From contig NZ_JANJZD010000010.1 in the NCBI RefSeq assembly GCF_024623325.1, positions 116,477 to 180,476 of the forward strand: 64,000 nt of DNA. Direction: 5' to 3'. Positions within the stretch are counted from its first letter, which is position 1; each line of letters starts with the position of its first letter. The position numbers were made by a program, and so were the translations under genes. The notes below the pieces were generated by a model that was given only the letters and a program-made list of their open reading frames with translations, did no database searches and was not told where the DNA came from. Below, in pieces: positions 18,195-28,638 of the stretch. Source of the stretch: Acetatifactor muris (lineage in GTDB: Bacteria > Bacillota > Clostridia > Lachnospirales > Lachnospiraceae).

Positions 18195-19601
18195 ATGCGC
18201 GGCAATCAGAAAATCGACATGACAAAAGGACCCATCATGAAACTGGTAATCCTGTTTGCACTCCCTATCTGCATCGGCAACATACTGCAGCAGCTCTATA
18301 CCACCGTTGACACTCTGGTAATCGGCAATTTCTGCAGTTCCGTTTCCCTGGCTGCAGTGGGGACCAGCGGGCAGCCTGTGGAAGTGGTGCTGTGTATCTT
18401 TCTGGGCATCGGTACCGGTGTATCCATTCTGGTATCTCAGTATACCGGAAGCGGTGATACGGCAAGTATGCGGCGGCTCGTGGCCACAGCCGGAACCTTT
18501 ATCTATGTATGCTCTGTTCCGCTGACCATTCTCGGTATTCTCTGTGGTCCGCTGATCCTGAGATTCATGCAGGCGCCCGCAGACGCCTGGGAACCTGCAG
18601 TATCCTATCTGCGCATTATTTTTCTGGGAACACTGGGAAATATGGGCTATAATATGAATGCGGGGATCCTGAGAGGGCTGGGTGACAGCAAGTCTTCGCT
18701 GTGGTTTCTCTTCCTGTCCTGCATGATCAATATCGTACTGGATGTTCTGTTTGTGGCGCTTCTGGGAATGGATGTTGCAGGTGCGGCGCTGGCCACTGTT
18801 CTGGCCATGTATGGCTCCTGGGTTTTCAGCATACTCTATATCCGGAAAAAGTATCCCGATCTGGAATATTCCGTTCTTCCCAGGCGAATGGACCGGGATA
18901 TTCTGCATTCCATTGTTTTCGTCGGGCTTCCCCTGGGGTTGAACAATTCCATCTACTCCATCGGACACGTTCTGATGCAGTCCCTTGTAAATGCCCAGGG
19001 TTCCACTTTTATGGCCGCCTGTTCCGTGGCCTCAAAGGTCACCGGCATTGCCAATATTGCCATAAGCTCCTTTTCCTCCGCCGCAACTACCTTCTCAGGT
19101 CAGAATCTGGGCAGCAGTGATTACATACGCCTGAAAAAAGGCGGCATTACAATTCCTTTTTATTCAGGAATTTTCACCTGCATATTGGGATTGCTGGTCA
19201 CCTTTTTCTGTCGTCCCATCCTTGGCTTTTTTACAAAAGATACAGCGGTTCTGGATATGGCGGCGATCTATATATGGGTGGTTCTTCCCTTTACCTGGAC
19301 CTTTGCCGTCTTTAACTGCATTATCTGTTTTGTCAACGGTATGGGAGAGGTAAAATACCCGACCATTATAAATATCCTGATGCTGTGGGTGGTGCGTATT
19401 CCCAGCGCCTATCTCATCGGCCGCTTTATTAACGGAAATTATATTATGGCCTGTTTCCCCATCAGCTTTGTCTTTGGCATGAGCTGTATGTTTGCCTACT
19501 TCCTCACTAAAAAATGGAAAAATATCCTGCGCCTGGCTGCAGAACAATCCGACAGACAGGCCGCGGAGCAAGTTGACAGGCAGCCTTCTTCACATCTCTG
19601 A
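18195..19601 (+). CDS. MATE family efflux transporter
   Basis: Cation-coupled multidrug exporter of 468 residues with about 12 membrane segments. Seen: DMTKGPIMKLVILFALP at the start, ILQQLYTTVDTLVIGNF, GTGVSILVSQYTGSGD and FSSAATTFSGQNLGS, which fit the MATE fold. The C-terminal 25 residues are polar and unusual (repeated DRQAAEQ/DRQ). The ATG at 18195 follows AAGAAGG. The 3' end overlaps the oppositely oriented CmpB-like gene by 12 bp. It diverges from metY; substrate unknown. Confidence 0.93.
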   Translation: MRGNQKIDMTKGPIMKLVILFALPICIGNILQQLYTTVDTLVIGNFCSSVSLAAVGTSGQPVEVVLCIFLGIGTGVSILVSQYTGSGDTASMRRLVATAGTFIYVCSVPLTILGILCGPLILRFMQAPADAWEPAVSYLRIIFLGTLGNMGYNMNAGILRGLGDSKSSLWFLFLSCMINIVLDVLFVALLGMDVAGAALATVLAMYGSWVFSILYIRKKYPDLEYSVLPRRMDRDILHSIVFVGLPLGLNNSIYSIGHVLMQSLVNAQGSTFMAACSVASKVTGIANIAISSFSSAATTFSGQNLGSSDYIRLKKGGITIPFYSGIFTCILGLLVTFFCRPILGFFTKDTAVLDMAAIYIWVVLPFTWTFAVFNCIICFVNGMGEVKYPTIINILMLWVVRIPSAYLIGRFINGNYIMACFPISFVFGMSCMFAYFLTKKWKNILRLAAEQSDRQAAEQVDRQPSSHL

Positions 19602-20150
19602 AATGCCGTCTCCTGTATTTGGCTGTACCGCACAGTAAGTGGCGTCCGCAATGAAAACAATCAATAATACCATACACAGCACAAGACGCCACTTGCCTGA
19701 AAGCCTGCGATATACTTTCTCATAGTAAGGCAGAATCAGACAGATCAGCGCGGTTCCCCCCAGGCCAAAAATCACCGCGCCCGAGAGACATACTCTTCCG
19801 TTCAGATTCAGGAAATGTCCGCTGTAATCCCACCATCTGATTCCCCAGCGAAGCTCCAGGAAATAGCTGGTCAGATACTCCAGCACAGAGCATACAAGCA
19901 TTGACAGGAAAAATACTCTGAAAGGTTTCCTTCGGTATGAGCGAAAAAAGAAGCAAAGCAGAAGTCCCCCAACACCATAAATGGGAAGATAGGGACCTCT
20001 GTAGATGCCTCTGTTGATAAATGCATGATTCGTAAAAAAGAACAGAATTACCTCCCAGAGCCAGCCTGTAAAGGCCAAAAAGAAAAACAAAAGTACATAA
20101 TAATCAAATTTCCGATAATCACTTTTATCTGATATCTTTTTTTCATTCAT
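19590..20150 (-). CDS. CmpB-like membrane protein (putative ABC transporter permease, DUF1113-type)
   Basis: A 186-residue membrane protein with about five hydrophobic segments. Seen: the motif GWLWEVILFFF near residue 30, NRGIYRGPYLPIYGVGG and SVLEYLTSYFLELRWGIRWWDYS, typical of a family labelled putative ABC permease without biochemical support. The start at 20150 is chosen because longer versions overlap the kinase gene, though its ribosome site is weak. It is the last gene of the DedA-GT-RR-HK run. No ATPase subunit is adjacent. Confidence 0.82.
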   Translation of the reverse strand: MNEKKISDKSDYRKFDYYVLLFFFLAFTGWLWEVILFFFTNHAFINRGIYRGPYLPIYGVGGLLLCFFFRSYRRKPFRVFFLSMLVCSVLEYLTSYFLELRWGIRWWDYSGHFLNLNGRVCLSGAVIFGLGGTALICLILPYYEKVYRRLSGKWRLVLCMVLLIVFIADATYCAVQPNTGDGISEM

Positions 20151-20199
20151 ACCTGAAGTATGACCGGATTTGATTATTTTATTCCCCGGAACGACTGTA

Positions 20200-22815
20200 T
20201 CATTGTCGTCCAGGCAAGATATGCCATGTAGTAGTAACTTTAAACAAATCTCCATCCACTTCCAGCGACAGTTCCCCGCCCTGCAGCTCGGTAAAGCTTT
20301 TCGCTATGGCAAGGCCCAGCCCGCTGCCCTCCGTATTTCTGGAAGTGTCTCCTCTCACAAAACGTTCTGTCAGTTCGGAAGTATCCACTGTAATCTCCTG
20401 AGCGGAAATGTTTTTCAGCGTGATAACCACTGTATCGTCAATGCGGAAACCATTTACATAGACTCTGGTTCCGGTGAGGGCATATTTTGCAATGTTGCCG
20501 AACAGATTTTCGAATATACGATAGGTTTTCTGATTATCCAGCGGCAGAATAATCTTCTCCTCCGTTAGATTCATCCGCACATCCAATCCTGCTTCATCGA
20601 TCTTATCCGACATTTCAAATGCCACCTGTTTCACCAGATTCATAATGTCCACATCCATAATGTTCAGTGTGATATTCTGGGAATTGGCCTTGCTGAATTC
20701 AAACAAATCTTCAATCAGACTTTTCAGCCGCAGGGATTTCCGCTCCAGTATGGCCAGATATTCTCTCCGCTGTGTTTCGGTGATATCTTCCTTCAGGAGA
20801 TTGACATAAGTAATGATGGCGGTGAGCGGCGTCTTCAGGTCATGAGACATATTGGTCACCAGTTCCACCTTCATCCTCTGGCTTTTCACCTCCACATCCA
20901 CAGCTTTCTGGAGACCATCCTGAATTTTGAAAATCTGTTCCCGAAAAGGTTCGAATACTCCCAGGTCTTCATTGATGGTTACATTCAGATTGCCCTCCGC
21001 AATTTCATCCACTGCCTTGAGCAGAATACCGTATCTCTTCTGCAGCTGACTGATGTACTTTCGCAGCACCAGATACAATAACAGAGAATATACCAAGGTG
21101 ATGGCAAAGCCTCCGTACCACAGACAGCTGATCAGGAACAGTACAATGCCGTTTACCAGCAGCAGCTTGATAATTCCCCTGTTGGCATTACGAGTCAAGT
21201 CCATGTGTGAGAATGAATTGTAGACATCCAATGCCTTTCTTTTCATATATGGAAAAAAGCTGTAAATCAGGCTTCTCTGTTTAATATATTCTCTCAATCC
21301 CAGCTCCTTCACCGCTCTGGTACATATGCCAATGTACCAGCAGCTGAAGAAAAACAGCATAAGCGCCGTCAGGTTAATGATTCCCACCAGAAGATTCGCA
21401 GCCTTAGACGGAATTCCCAGATATTCTCCAAATGCCCCCCCTGCCTGGCCGCTGGCCACATTGCCGATCAGAGCCATTATCGGCATCATTAAAAGGAATA
21501 TGATAATGCCGATGCCGAAAAGCAGCTCAAAAGACAGGGCACATATTTTTTCACTTTTCCAGGGCTTTGTATGATGCGGTATGGGCAGTAACAGCCCCAG
21601 CAATGCCATGAACAGCATGCACAGGAGCAGAATCCCAGGCAATCCTATCTCATAGTAGGCATGTATATAATCATTATAATAAGATGAATAATATTGAATA
21701 TCAAATTCATAGTTCGTATTGGAGGCAAATGTTCCCACATAAAAGCCGCCGTTTCTGGTATCCCATGCTTCTTTGGAAACCGCAAAGGTAATGGTACAAT
21801 CCACCGGCTGTCTGATTTTCACATATTTACTCAATAAAACAGCATCCCCTGCCAGACCGGCCAGAGAGCTTTCCCGAATTGCTTCATTGGCATATTTCCG
21901 GACATAGCTCTCATTTTTTCCGCATATGGTGTCACCGATGCTTACATTGCCGAGACTGTCAAAAGTAAAGCTGAGCTGAAAATACTGTGCTTCTGCACTT
22001 CGATTCCTGTCATCCACGGACATATTGGTAAGATATTTGCCGGTAATCCGGTCCTCGATAATGTAATCATAGCTATTGTTGAGCGTTTTGAAGCCTGCCT
22101 CCAGATTTGCAAAATATGTCTCCATATTTACAATTGTCTCATTCAGACCGGAATATGCTTCTCTGTTCAGATTGTATGTGCCGCTTCCGTCTCTGTATCT
22201 TTCCAGCCAGCTGCTGTCCAGACTTCCTCCGGCAATATAGTCATTTATCAGGTTTTCATCCAGAATCCCCTGCTGTATGGCATTCTCCAGCCAGTTCTCA
22301 TCCAGACTGCTCTGGGACAGGTATTCCTCAAAAGCCCTGGATTCTTCAACAAGGTTTAGCAAAATACCATATTCTGTCCTTTGCTTTTCATCCAGGATCC
22401 AACTGTATGCCTCGTCCATCTCCAGGTAAATATCAGTATAATCCAGAATTTCTTCGTGCTGAGCATTATACAGATCCCGGTAAAGCAGGTAACAGCTCTG
22501 ATATAGCCACGCAATATTCGCCGTGGTCTCCAGGGGGCTTTCTTCATATTCTTTTGCCCTGGAGCGGAACACCCCGTAAAAACAGCTGAAAATCATTGCA
22601 GCTACGAGGCTTATGGCAATTCCCTGATAAAGCCATGGTCTGCTCCGGTAAGCCCTGCGGACAATTGCTTTTTCTGAACTGCTTCTTTGGATATTATTTT
22701 CTTCCGGCAGCTCCTTCTGTACCTCCATCTGTTCTTTTTCCTGATTAAAATCCATACAAACCCCCATGCCTTTCCGTCCCAGATTACAGACATGTATTTC
22801 TGCTCTTTTATACAT
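20200..22815 (-). CDS. Sensor histidine kinase with large extracytoplasmic domain
   Basis: An 871-residue sensor. Seen: a membrane segment at about 61-82, an extracytoplasmic region to about 390, further segments at 391-411, 425-450, 470-498 and 549-585, then a dimerisation helix with the phospho-acceptor in MSHDLKTPLTAII (H658) and a HATPase domain with GSGLGLAIAKS (830-840). The late N-box is NLFGNIAKYA. It follows its response regulator by 19 bp. Start codons at residues 1, 17 and 21 are all possible; the one given has AAGGA 11 nt upstream. Confidence 0.93.
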   Translation of the reverse strand: MYKRAEIHVCNLGRKGMGVCMDFNQEKEQMEVQKELPEENNIQRSSSEKAIVRRAYRSRPWLYQGIAISLVAAMIFSCFYGVFRSRAKEYEESPLETTANIAWLYQSCYLLYRDLYNAQHEEILDYTDIYLEMDEAYSWILDEKQRTEYGILLNLVEESRAFEEYLSQSSLDENWLENAIQQGILDENLINDYIAGGSLDSSWLERYRDGSGTYNLNREAYSGLNETIVNMETYFANLEAGFKTLNNSYDYIIEDRITGKYLTNMSVDDRNRSAEAQYFQLSFTFDSLGNVSIGDTICGKNESYVRKYANEAIRESSLAGLAGDAVLLSKYVKIRQPVDCTITFAVSKEAWDTRNGGFYVGTFASNTNYEFDIQYYSSYYNDYIHAYYEIGLPGILLLCMLFMALLGLLLPIPHHTKPWKSEKICALSFELLFGIGIIIFLLMMPIMALIGNVASGQAGGAFGEYLGIPSKAANLLVGIINLTALMLFFFSCWYIGICTRAVKELGLREYIKQRSLIYSFFPYMKRKALDVYNSFSHMDLTRNANRGIIKLLLVNGIVLFLISCLWYGGFAITLVYSLLLYLVLRKYISQLQKRYGILLKAVDEIAEGNLNVTINEDLGVFEPFREQIFKIQDGLQKAVDVEVKSQRMKVELVTNMSHDLKTPLTAIITYVNLLKEDITETQRREYLAILERKSLRLKSLIEDLFEFSKANSQNITLNIMDVDIMNLVKQVAFEMSDKIDEAGLDVRMNLTEEKIILPLDNQKTYRIFENLFGNIAKYALTGTRVYVNGFRIDDTVVITLKNISAQEITVDTSELTERFVRGDTSRNTEGSGLGLAIAKSFTELQGGELSLEVDGDLFKVTTTWHILPGRQ

Positions 22816-22834
22816 TACATTGTCTGCTCTGTCC

Positions 22835-23542
22835 TTACTGTCTGTCTATTTTATATCCGACTCCCCAGACTACCTTCAGATATTTCGGATTCCTGGGATC
22901 AATTTCGATTTTCTCCCGAATATTTCTTACATGTACCATGATGGTATCTGTATTTACCGCTTTCTCATTCCAGATACGCTCATAAATTTCATCTGCCGAA
23001 AACACTCTGCCCGGATTTTTAATCAACAGTTGTACAATCTTGAATTCCATGGGGGTAAGTTTCACCGGCTCTCCGTCCACGCTTACTTCCACGGTGTCTT
23101 CGTTCAGCTCCAGTCCGCCGATGGTATAAATGTGATCCTGATTTCCGTCTTCCTTTACTGACAGATATTTGGAGTATCTGCGCAGATGTGAGTTCACTCT
23201 GGCCAGCAGCTCCAGAGGAGTGAACGGTTTTGTCACATAGTCGTCAGCCCCCATATTCAGCCCCATTATTTTATCCACTTCCTCGGACTTGGCAGACAGC
23301 ATAATCACGGGGAATTCATATTCTTTTGACCTGAGCTTCATGAGCATGGTGACGCCATCCATCACCGGCATCATAATATCTACTATGGCCAGATGGATCT
23401 CCTCCCGCTCGATTATCTTCAGCCCTTCTGCTCCGTTTGCCGCCTGGAATACTTCGTATCCCTGATTCCTCAGATAAATTTCAACCCCTTCCCTTATTTC
23501 TTTATCATCCTCTACCACCAGAACATGATATTTCTGTTCCAT
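22835..23542 (-). CDS. OmpR/PhoB-type response regulator
   Basis: A 235-residue transcription regulator. Seen: a receiver domain with acidic pocket VVEDDKE (10-14), phospho-acceptor Asp in IVDIMMPVMDG, the signalling Ser in MLSAKS and Lys in DDYVTKPFTPLELLAR; a C-terminal winged helix with LTPMEFKIVQLL and VHVRNIREKI. The ATG at 23542 follows GGAGGG. It pairs with the downstream kinase and sits after the GT4 and DedA genes, so it may control envelope functions. Confidence 0.96.
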   Translation of the reverse strand: MEQKYHVLVVEDDKEIREGVEIYLRNQGYEVFQAANGAEGLKIIEREEIHLAIVDIMMPVMDGVTMLMKLRSKEYEFPVIMLSAKSEEVDKIMGLNMGADDYVTKPFTPLELLARVNSHLRRYSKYLSVKEDGNQDHIYTIGGLELNEDTVEVSVDGEPVKLTPMEFKIVQLLIKNPGRVFSADEIYERIWNEKAVNTDTIMVHVRNIREKIEIDPRNPKYLKVVWGVGYKIDRQ

Positions 23543-23611
23543 ATACTACTGCCCTCCGTTTTGTCCGCGGTTTCTGATAAAATACCGGCAATTTTTCCGG
23601 TGTCAGCTGCT

Positions 23612-24877
23612 TTACCCAGCCGGCAGCAGCCGTATATCCCGCTTTTTTTGTATCGCCTTTTGTGCAATAACATCATTATAATAACGAACGGCTTTTCTGG
23701 CAACTGCTTCTTCACGATAAAGACTGCTTTTTTGAAAGGCGTTTGCTGACAGTTTTTCACAGGACATACAGCCTGTATCCTCTCCCTGCAGCAGATTCAG
23801 AAATTCTGTAACCTTCCCGGCGTATTCGTCTGTGTCCTCCCCGGTAAGAAAACCATTAATTCCATCGTCCACCACATCTTCCACTCCCGTGGCCTTCACT
23901 GCGATTACAGGAGTTCCACCGGCAAAAGCCTCCAGAACTACAATTCCCTGCGTCTCTGTCCTGGATGCAAACAGAAATCCGTCCGCTGCCTTATAATAGG
24001 GAGCAATCCTTTCATTTGGAACTGTACCGGTAAAAATCACCGTGTCTTCCAGGCCAAGTTCTTCACTGCGCATTTTCAGCATATTTTTGTCCGGCCCTTC
24101 CCCAATCATCAGCATTCGAAAAGGCTTCCCGTAAAGCGACTTTACTTTTGCCAGACTTTCCAGCAGAAATGCCACATTTTTCTCCTGTGCCATCCTGGAC
24201 ACCGTGAGGAGAAGCGGCATTCGCTCCGCCTGGTAAAAAGCCCGGACTTCATCTCCCTGCTCCGGAGTCGCTGTAAAGGTTTTCTCATCAATCCCCGTGG
24301 GTAGAACACCTGTTTTTTCCGGGGATACTCTGCATTTTTCTGTCAGATACTGCTGCATTCCGCCTGTCGGGGCGAACACAAAATCACAATGCCGCAGAAA
24401 TGTGCGTAAGTAAAGAGGCATGATTTTATCTACTCTGCCAATTCCGTGGGTATAGTATTTTACATATTGCTCATATCTGGTGTGATAGGTAAATACCAGG
24501 GGAATCTTATATTTTCCCGATAAATATACAGCGGTTCTGCCAATGAGCATGGGATGATGGACATGAATGATATCATAGGACTTTTTCCTGAATTCCCGCT
24601 CAATATTTATATCAAATGGATTCGGCAGTACAATGCCCCCGATAAAATGCTTCAAAGCCGTAGCATATCGGAATACCTGTTCCTCGCAGATTCCTGATTC
24701 TGCGGAATTTGTCAGTTCCACATCCTGCTGTTCTGTTTCCTCCGACTTTGCATAAGAAGGAGCAAAAATCGTCACTTCATGCCCCATTCTGACCAATCCG
24801 GCGGCCAGCCGTTCGATGGAAATGGGAACTCCGCCTATAATCGGCTTATAATTATTGGTCATCAACGCTACTCTCAT
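23612..24877 (-). CDS. GT4-family glycosyltransferase
   Basis: Retaining GT-B glycosyltransferase of 421 residues. Seen: an N-terminal acceptor domain starting MRVALMTNNYKPIIGGVP with HVHHPMLIGRTA and FTYHTRYEQY, and a C-terminal nucleotide-sugar domain with SRMAQEKN, GEGPDKNML and the EX7E-type stretch SRTETQGIVVLEAFAGG. It most resembles enzymes that glycosylate diacylglycerol or phosphatidylinositol, so a glycolipid role is a reasonable guess. The ATG at 24877 follows GGAAGGATG. It lies between dedA and the two-component genes on one strand. Confidence 0.92.
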   Translation of the reverse strand: MRVALMTNNYKPIIGGVPISIERLAAGLVRMGHEVTIFAPSYAKSEETEQQDVELTNSAESGICEEQVFRYATALKHFIGGIVLPNPFDINIEREFRKKSYDIIHVHHPMLIGRTAVYLSGKYKIPLVFTYHTRYEQYVKYYTHGIGRVDKIMPLYLRTFLRHCDFVFAPTGGMQQYLTEKCRVSPEKTGVLPTGIDEKTFTATPEQGDEVRAFYQAERMPLLLTVSRMAQEKNVAFLLESLAKVKSLYGKPFRMLMIGEGPDKNMLKMRSEELGLEDTVIFTGTVPNERIAPYYKAADGFLFASRTETQGIVVLEAFAGGTPVIAVKATGVEDVVDDGINGFLTGEDTDEYAGKVTEFLNLLQGEDTGCMSCEKLSANAFQKSSLYREEAVARKAVRYYNDVIAQKAIQKKRDIRLLPAG

Positions 24878-24933
24878 ATCTGCTTCATCCTTCCCACATC
24901 TGATTTCTCTCTGACATTGTCAGCTTTCTACTT

Positions 24934-25449
24934 TTATACAGCTCCCAACAGCTGAAAAATCTGATCTCCCATCACATATCCTGCACCCACAAACACAAAA
25001 TTCCAGATTATAATGCCGCAGGTAGAGCTGATGATATATTTCATCAGATCCATCCTGATTACACCTGCGGGGATGGAAACGATGGTCCTGATCATGGGAA
25101 TCAATTTCCCGAGAAATACCCCCATACAGCCCTTCTTCCGTATCCATTCCAGATTTTTCTCCAATACCTCTTTCTGCTTCGGAAATTTCCTGACATACGC
25201 CTTCAGAAAGAGATCGCCGCCTTTACGGCCCAGTACATACAGGATCAGACTTCCCAGCAATCCGGCTGCAACGGAAATGACCATCACCCAGAAAAAGTGA
25301 ATATTTCCCCTGGCTGCCATGACACCGGATAGCGGCATGATGATTCCTGCCGGAAATCCCGGAAGATTCAGATATTCCAACAGTACGATTATAAATATGG
25401 CAACTGCTCCATATCTGGTAAAATAGTAGGTCAGAGAAGATAAATCCAT
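24934..25449 (-). CDS. DedA/SNARE-associated family membrane protein
   Basis: A 171-residue membrane protein; DedA family members flip or recycle lipid carriers. Seen: EYLNLPGFPAGIIMPLSG near residue 25, SLILYVLGRKGG, and GKLIPMIRTIVSIPAGVIRM, the conserved Arg-containing second half. It is slightly shorter than the usual 190-210 residues. The ATG at 25449 follows GGGAGGAAG. It is first in the run with GT4, RR, HK and the CmpB-like protein, and lies after the ilvC terminator. Confidence 0.93.
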   Translation of the reverse strand: MDLSSLTYYFTRYGAVAIFIIVLLEYLNLPGFPAGIIMPLSGVMAARGNIHFFWVMVISVAAGLLGSLILYVLGRKGGDLFLKAYVRKFPKQKEVLEKNLEWIRKKGCMGVFLGKLIPMIRTIVSIPAGVIRMDLMKYIISSTCGIIIWNFVFVGAGYVMGDQIFQLLGAV

Positions 25450-25566
25450 AAATTGCTTCCTCCCGTTTCTTCTGTGTTGAATATAGTATATGTGAGAAAA
25501 ATAAATGAAAGCTGCAGAGATTTCCCAAGAAAATCTTAAGATATTTATAAAACAACAGAAAGGAAA

Positions 25567-25594
25567 AGACGACTGCCCGATGAAGCAGTCGTCT
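25567..25594 (-). terminator. Intrinsic terminator after ilvC
   Basis: A perfect 10-bp stem (AGACGACTGC with GCAGTCGTCT), 8-nt loop and TTTTCCTTT on the minus strand, 14 bp beyond the ilvC stop. Confidence 0.93.
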
Positions 25595-25607
25595 GTATAT
25601 AAATGAC

Positions 25608-26669
<1,062 letters not shown>

Positions 26670-26738
26670 TTACAATCCTGCAGCCGCATAAAATAGCGCA
26701 TGTTGCCATGCTCTTATAACTGACAGGTCACCCTGGAG

Positions 26739-27239
26739 CTAATCCAAATATACAATATGTTCCGTGCCTCTTCCCATACCGGCAATTCCTGTTCTGGCCT
26801 GTTCGAGAATTTCATATCCGTCCAGCATACTGATAAAAGCGTCTATTTTCTGCTGATTTCCGGTCAATTCGATCATCAGACTTTCCGGTGCGACATCGAC
26901 GATTTTAGCCCGGAAAATGTCGGTCACAGCGATAACGCTCTGTCTCTGCTCTGTGGTGGCACGCACCTTGATCAGGAGCAATTCCCGGAATACACTTACC
27001 TCTGGTTTCAGTTCTCTGATATTGCGGACATCCTCAAGCTTTGCAAGCTGCTTCTCAATCTGCTCCAGGATTACGTCATCACCGGAAGCCACAATCGTGA
27101 TTCTGGTGATACAGGGATCGGCAGTGGCACCGGCGGTAATACTTTCCACATTGTAACCTCTTCTGGCAAAAAGCCCGGCTATACGGCTTAAGACGCCGGA
27201 AGTATTGTTTACCAGCAGCTGAAATACTTTTTTCTGCAT
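26739..27239 (-). CDS. ilvN: Acetolactate synthase small subunit (first of two)
   Basis: Regulatory subunit of acetolactate synthase; binds valine for feedback control. The 166 residues match the family. Seen: an ACT domain with LLVNNTSGVLSRIAGLFARRGYN at the start, SITAGATADPCITR, then the C-terminal IlvH domain with ELLLIKVRA, IFRAKIVDVAPESLMIELTG and GIAGMGRG. The ATG at 27239 follows GAGGTG. It lies 111 bp before ilvC. A second paralogue lies nearer ilvB, so the two may differ in effector or partner. Confidence 0.95.
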   Translation of the reverse strand: MQKKVFQLLVNNTSGVLSRIAGLFARRGYNVESITAGATADPCITRITIVASGDDVILEQIEKQLAKLEDVRNIRELKPEVSVFRELLLIKVRATTEQRQSVIAVTDIFRAKIVDVAPESLMIELTGNQQKIDAFISMLDGYEILEQARTGIAGMGRGTEHIVYLD

Positions 27240-27329
27240 CTCCATTTCACCTCTCTTTTCCTCAAAAAAGCTTTTTGTTATCATATCAAGTTCCGAAGGG
27301 AATGTCAATAACGGAAATCCCGGGCCTTT

Positions 27330-28076
27330 CTATTTCTGCAGTTCCTGAAACGTATAAAATTTCAGCCCCATCTCTGTGGCTTTTTCCAGAAGAAATACAA
27401 GCCTTTCCTCACTGACACTCCACGCTCCGTCCCCTATGGTGTGAGAATAGACAGGCACCACCGCTCCCTCCGCCTCGCTCATGACAGTCAGAATTTCCAT
27501 GATCCGTGCTTCATATTGTTCCATGGATTCATAGTTTACATTATCCAGTGACATGGACTCCATAAATCCCCTCCGCATATAATCCTTGACATGCGGCTCG
27601 CATTTAAAGGCACCACGCACTACATTGTAATGCTGTAACAACAGCTCATTGAGTTCTTCGGTATAGGCACCGTAAGGATAGGCAAAGGTGGTAAATTCAA
27701 ATCCTGCTTCTCTGAAGGCCTCTATCGGAGCAATTGCCTGTTCGTACACTTCCGCTTCCGTAGCCTCTGTCAGCTTTGCATGACTTATGGTATGGCATCC
27801 AATCTCATGCCCCCGTTCTCTGGCGGCAACACAGAACTCCGTGGGATACGCGGCATTGACAAAAAAAGTTACACTGACATCGTATTCGTCAAACAAATCG
27901 AAATACTGTTCCCAATTATCGGGGGAATAATCGTCAAATGCCAGCACAATACCCGATTGCGCTCTCTCCTGCGCTCTCAGACGGGCCCGGTACCATTTGA
28001 TTCCTCCCAGTGCTGCAGCTGCGATCAGAACAAGCGCTGCAAAAGCAGCAAACATACCGATGATTTTTCTGTTCAT
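27330..28076 (-). CDS. Membrane-anchored polysaccharide deacetylase (NodB domain)
   Basis: A 248-residue carbohydrate esterase 4-type protein. Seen: an N-terminal membrane anchor (about residues 7-25), then the NodB motif 1 LAFDDYSPDN (in place of the usual TFDDG), the metal-binding HTISH (HxxxH), and FAYPYGAY. It should act on cell-wall or other surface glycans outside the cell. The ATG at 28076 follows GGAGTGAG. It lies inside the ilv operon, 13 bp after the second ilvN-like gene, an unexpected place for an envelope enzyme. Confidence 0.88.
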   Translation of the reverse strand: MNRKIIGMFAAFAALVLIAAAALGGIKWYRARLRAQERAQSGIVLAFDDYSPDNWEQYFDLFDEYDVSVTFFVNAAYPTEFCVAARERGHEIGCHTISHAKLTEATEAEVYEQAIAPIEAFREAGFEFTTFAYPYGAYTEELNELLLQHYNVVRGAFKCEPHVKDYMRRGFMESMSLDNVNYESMEQYEARIMEILTVMSEAEGAVVPVYSHTIGDGAWSVSEERLVFLLEKATEMGLKFYTFQELQK

Positions 28077-28089
28077 TTTACTCACTCCG

Positions 28090-28584
28090 TCAGCCTTCAT
28101 CGTTTTCTCCGCATTTGGATAACGCCAGAGTCCCGGTTCTGGCCACTTCCACAATACTGATGGTCTGAAGCATCTTGATCAGAAGTTTTATCTTCTCCGG
28201 CTCGTCACAGATCTGAATCATCATGAAATGCTTTGACATATCCACAATCTGTGCTTTCATAATCTCGCAGAGCTCCATAATTTCCCGACGATTGTTTTTA
28301 TTATATTTTATCTTGATGAGCATCAGTTCTCTGGTGATGCACTGCTGTTCCGTAAAAGTCTTGACCTTAATTACATCCAGCTTTTTATTCAGCTGTTTTT
28401 CAATCTGTTCGATGGTTCTCTCGTCGCCGCTGCTGACAATGGTCATGCAGGATACGGTTCTGTCGTCCGTCTCTCCCACAGCCAGGCTGTCTATGTTGAA
28501 ACAACGTCTGGAAAACAGTCCCGCCACCTTACACAATACACCGGAACGATTCTCCACCAATACAGAGTATATTCTTGTCTTCAT
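28090..28584 (-). CDS. IlvN/IlvH-like ACT-domain protein (second acetolactate synthase small subunit)
   Basis: A 164-residue paralogue of IlvN. Seen: RIYSVLVENRSGVLCKVAGLF and RRCFNIDSLAVGETDD in the ACT domain and ELMLIKIKYNKNN, EIMKAQIVDMSKHFMMIQICDEPEKI and VARTGTLALSK in the second domain. The C-terminal half diverges from the other copy. The ATG at 28584 follows AGGAGG. It begins 54 bp after the ilvB stop, the position expected of the catalytic subunit's true partner. It could therefore be the working IlvN, or a regulator with another effector. Confidence 0.88.
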   Translation of the reverse strand: MKTRIYSVLVENRSGVLCKVAGLFSRRCFNIDSLAVGETDDRTVSCMTIVSSGDERTIEQIEKQLNKKLDVIKVKTFTEQQCITRELMLIKIKYNKNNRREIMELCEIMKAQIVDMSKHFMMIQICDEPEKIKLLIKMLQTISIVEVARTGTLALSKCGENDEG

Positions 28585-28638
28585 TTTGCCTCCTATTCCA
28601 GTTCCGTAACTGCACACCTGCCCCACAATACCCAGTCT

